From NCBI GenBank assembly GCA_025450555.1, contig JANWHF010000354.1:1-5837 (forward strand): a stretch of 5,837 nucleotides of DNA, read 5' to 3'. Made by a program: the position numbers and the translations under genes. Position 1 is the stretch's first letter, and the number at the start of each line of letters is the position of its first letter. The stretch comes from Tepidisphaeraceae bacterium (GTDB lineage: Bacteria; Planctomycetota; Phycisphaerae; Tepidisphaerales; Tepidisphaeraceae). Positions 5,083 to 5,837 of this stretch are shown here, in pieces. Under the pieces are notes generated by a model. The model was not told the DNA's origin, made no database searches, and saw only the letters and a program-made list of their open reading frames with translations.

Positions 5083-5837
5083 ATGGCAATCAATGTCGCC
5101 GAGATCACCAGCATCCTTAAGCAGGAGATCGCCGGCTTTCAACAGCAGGTGCAGCTCAGCGAAGTCGGAACCGTCATCGAAATCGGCGACGGCATCGCCC
5201 GAATCTATGGCCTGCGCAACGCCATGGCGGGCGAGCTGCTCGAATTCCAGAACGGCGCGATGGGACAGGTCTTCAACCTCGAAGAAGACTCGATCGGCGC
5301 GGTTATTTTCAGCAGCTTCCTGGGCATCAAGGAAGGCGACACCGTCCGCTCGACCGGCCGGCTGCTCGAAGTGCCGGTCGGCGACGAAGTGATTGGCCGC
5401 GTGGTCAACCCGCTGGGGCATCCCATCGACGGCGGCCCCGCCATTAATTCACGCGAGACCCGCAAGCTCGATATCGTCGCGCCCGGCATCGCCGAGCGCC
5501 AGCCGGTGAAGGAGCCGCTCCAGACCGGCATCAAGGCCATCGACTCGATGATCCCAATCGGTCGCGGCCAGCGCGAGCTGATCATCGGCGATCGCAAGAC
5601 CGGCAAATCCGCCATCGCCATCGACACGATCATCAATCAGAAAGGCGCCGGCGTTAAGTGCTTCTACGTCTGCATCGGTCAGAAGGAATCGACCGTTGCC
5701 GCGACCGTGGACGTGCTCAAATCCCATGGCGCGATGGATTACACCACCGTGGTCGTGGCGACTGCCGCAGACCCGGCCCCGCTGCAATACATCGCCCCCT
5801 ACGCCGGCTGCGCGATGGCCGAGTACTTCATGTGGAA
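5083..5837 (+). CDS. atpA: F1Fo ATP synthase subunit alpha (5' part, cut by window edge)
   Basis: The first 251 codons, about half of a roughly 500-residue subunit. Alpha forms the non-catalytic nucleotide sites of the alpha3beta3 head. Visible parts are the N-terminal delta-binding helix (MAINVAEITSILKQEI), the beta-barrel domain (about 25-95: VGTVIEIGDGIARIYGL, then GVNPLG-like RVVNPLGHPIDG at 106-117) and the start of the nucleotide-binding domain. The P-loop is GDRKTGKS at 169-176, where the common bacterial form is GDRQTGKT. K175 and S176 keep the phosphate and Mg2+ contacts. CFYVCIGQKESTVA (193-206) and the ATAADPAPLQY segment (227-237) are typical of alpha. It is separated from atpH by the foldback repeat but has its own ribosome binding site. 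No frameshift is seen before the edge. Confidence 0.98.
   Translation, partial: MAINVAEITSILKQEIAGFQQQVQLSEVGTVIEIGDGIARIYGLRNAMAGELLEFQNGAMGQVFNLEEDSIGAVIFSSFLGIKEGDTVRSTGRLLEVPVGDEVIGRVVNPLGHPIDGGPAINSRETRKLDIVAPGIAERQPVKEPLQTGIKAIDSMIPIGRGQRELIIGDRKTGKSAIAIDTIINQKGAGVKCFYVCIGQKESTVAATVDVLKSHGAMDYTTVVVATAADPAPLQYIAPYAGCAMAEYFMW

Noticed and set aside
4842..5114. A 90-codon - strand open frame across the atpH-atpA gap
   Set aside because: It translates the CACGGAGG repeat (SPRRHGDTE) and the inner repeat (KDTKARRQ). Such frames recur wherever this repeat type occurs, and it runs into the atpA start region.

Overview
The window carries the first two thirds of an F-type (F1Fo) ATP synthase operon on the + strand, preceded by one divergent gene on the - strand. 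Gene order on + is atpZ, an atpI-like gene, atpB (a), atpE (c), atpF (b), atpH (delta) and the 5' part of atpA (alpha), which runs off the right edge. The gamma, beta and epsilon genes would be expected beyond it. The - strand gene at the left is a class I SAM-dependent methyltransferase with no evident link to ATP synthesis.

The DNA is GC-rich. The c and b subunits both begin with a cleavable-looking signal peptide, subunit a is long with a histidine-rich tail, and a CACGGAGG-type foldback repeat sits in the operon. This mix suggests a Planctomycetota or related PVC-group bacterium. That is inference from general familiarity, not a database match.

Region by region: 1-24 is a short tail with a small hairpin. 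25-951 is the methyltransferase (-). 952-1193 is the divergent intergenic region, with two dyad symmetries and a plausible sigma70-like promoter (TTGACG, 17 nt, TATCTT) for the atp operon. 1194-1913 holds two small membrane proteins, AtpZ and AtpI-like, implicated in c-ring assembly and/or divalent cation handling. 1929-2897 is atpB. 2898-3063 is a structured GC-rich leader before atpE. 3064-3432 is atpE. 3433-3539 contains a terminator-like hairpin. 3540-4139 is atpF and 4179-4766 is atpH. 4767-5082 is a 316-nt gap almost filled by a nested inverted repeat. 5083 to the edge is atpA.

Together a and the c-ring form the ion path, b and delta form the peripheral stalk, and alpha belongs to the catalytic head. 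The a and c residues that can be read fit a proton-coupled enzyme. No new enzymatic system is visible. The most unusual content is non-coding: the nested foldback splitting the Fo/stalk genes from the F1 genes, and the hairpin just after the c-subunit gene. Both could set different expression levels within one operon.
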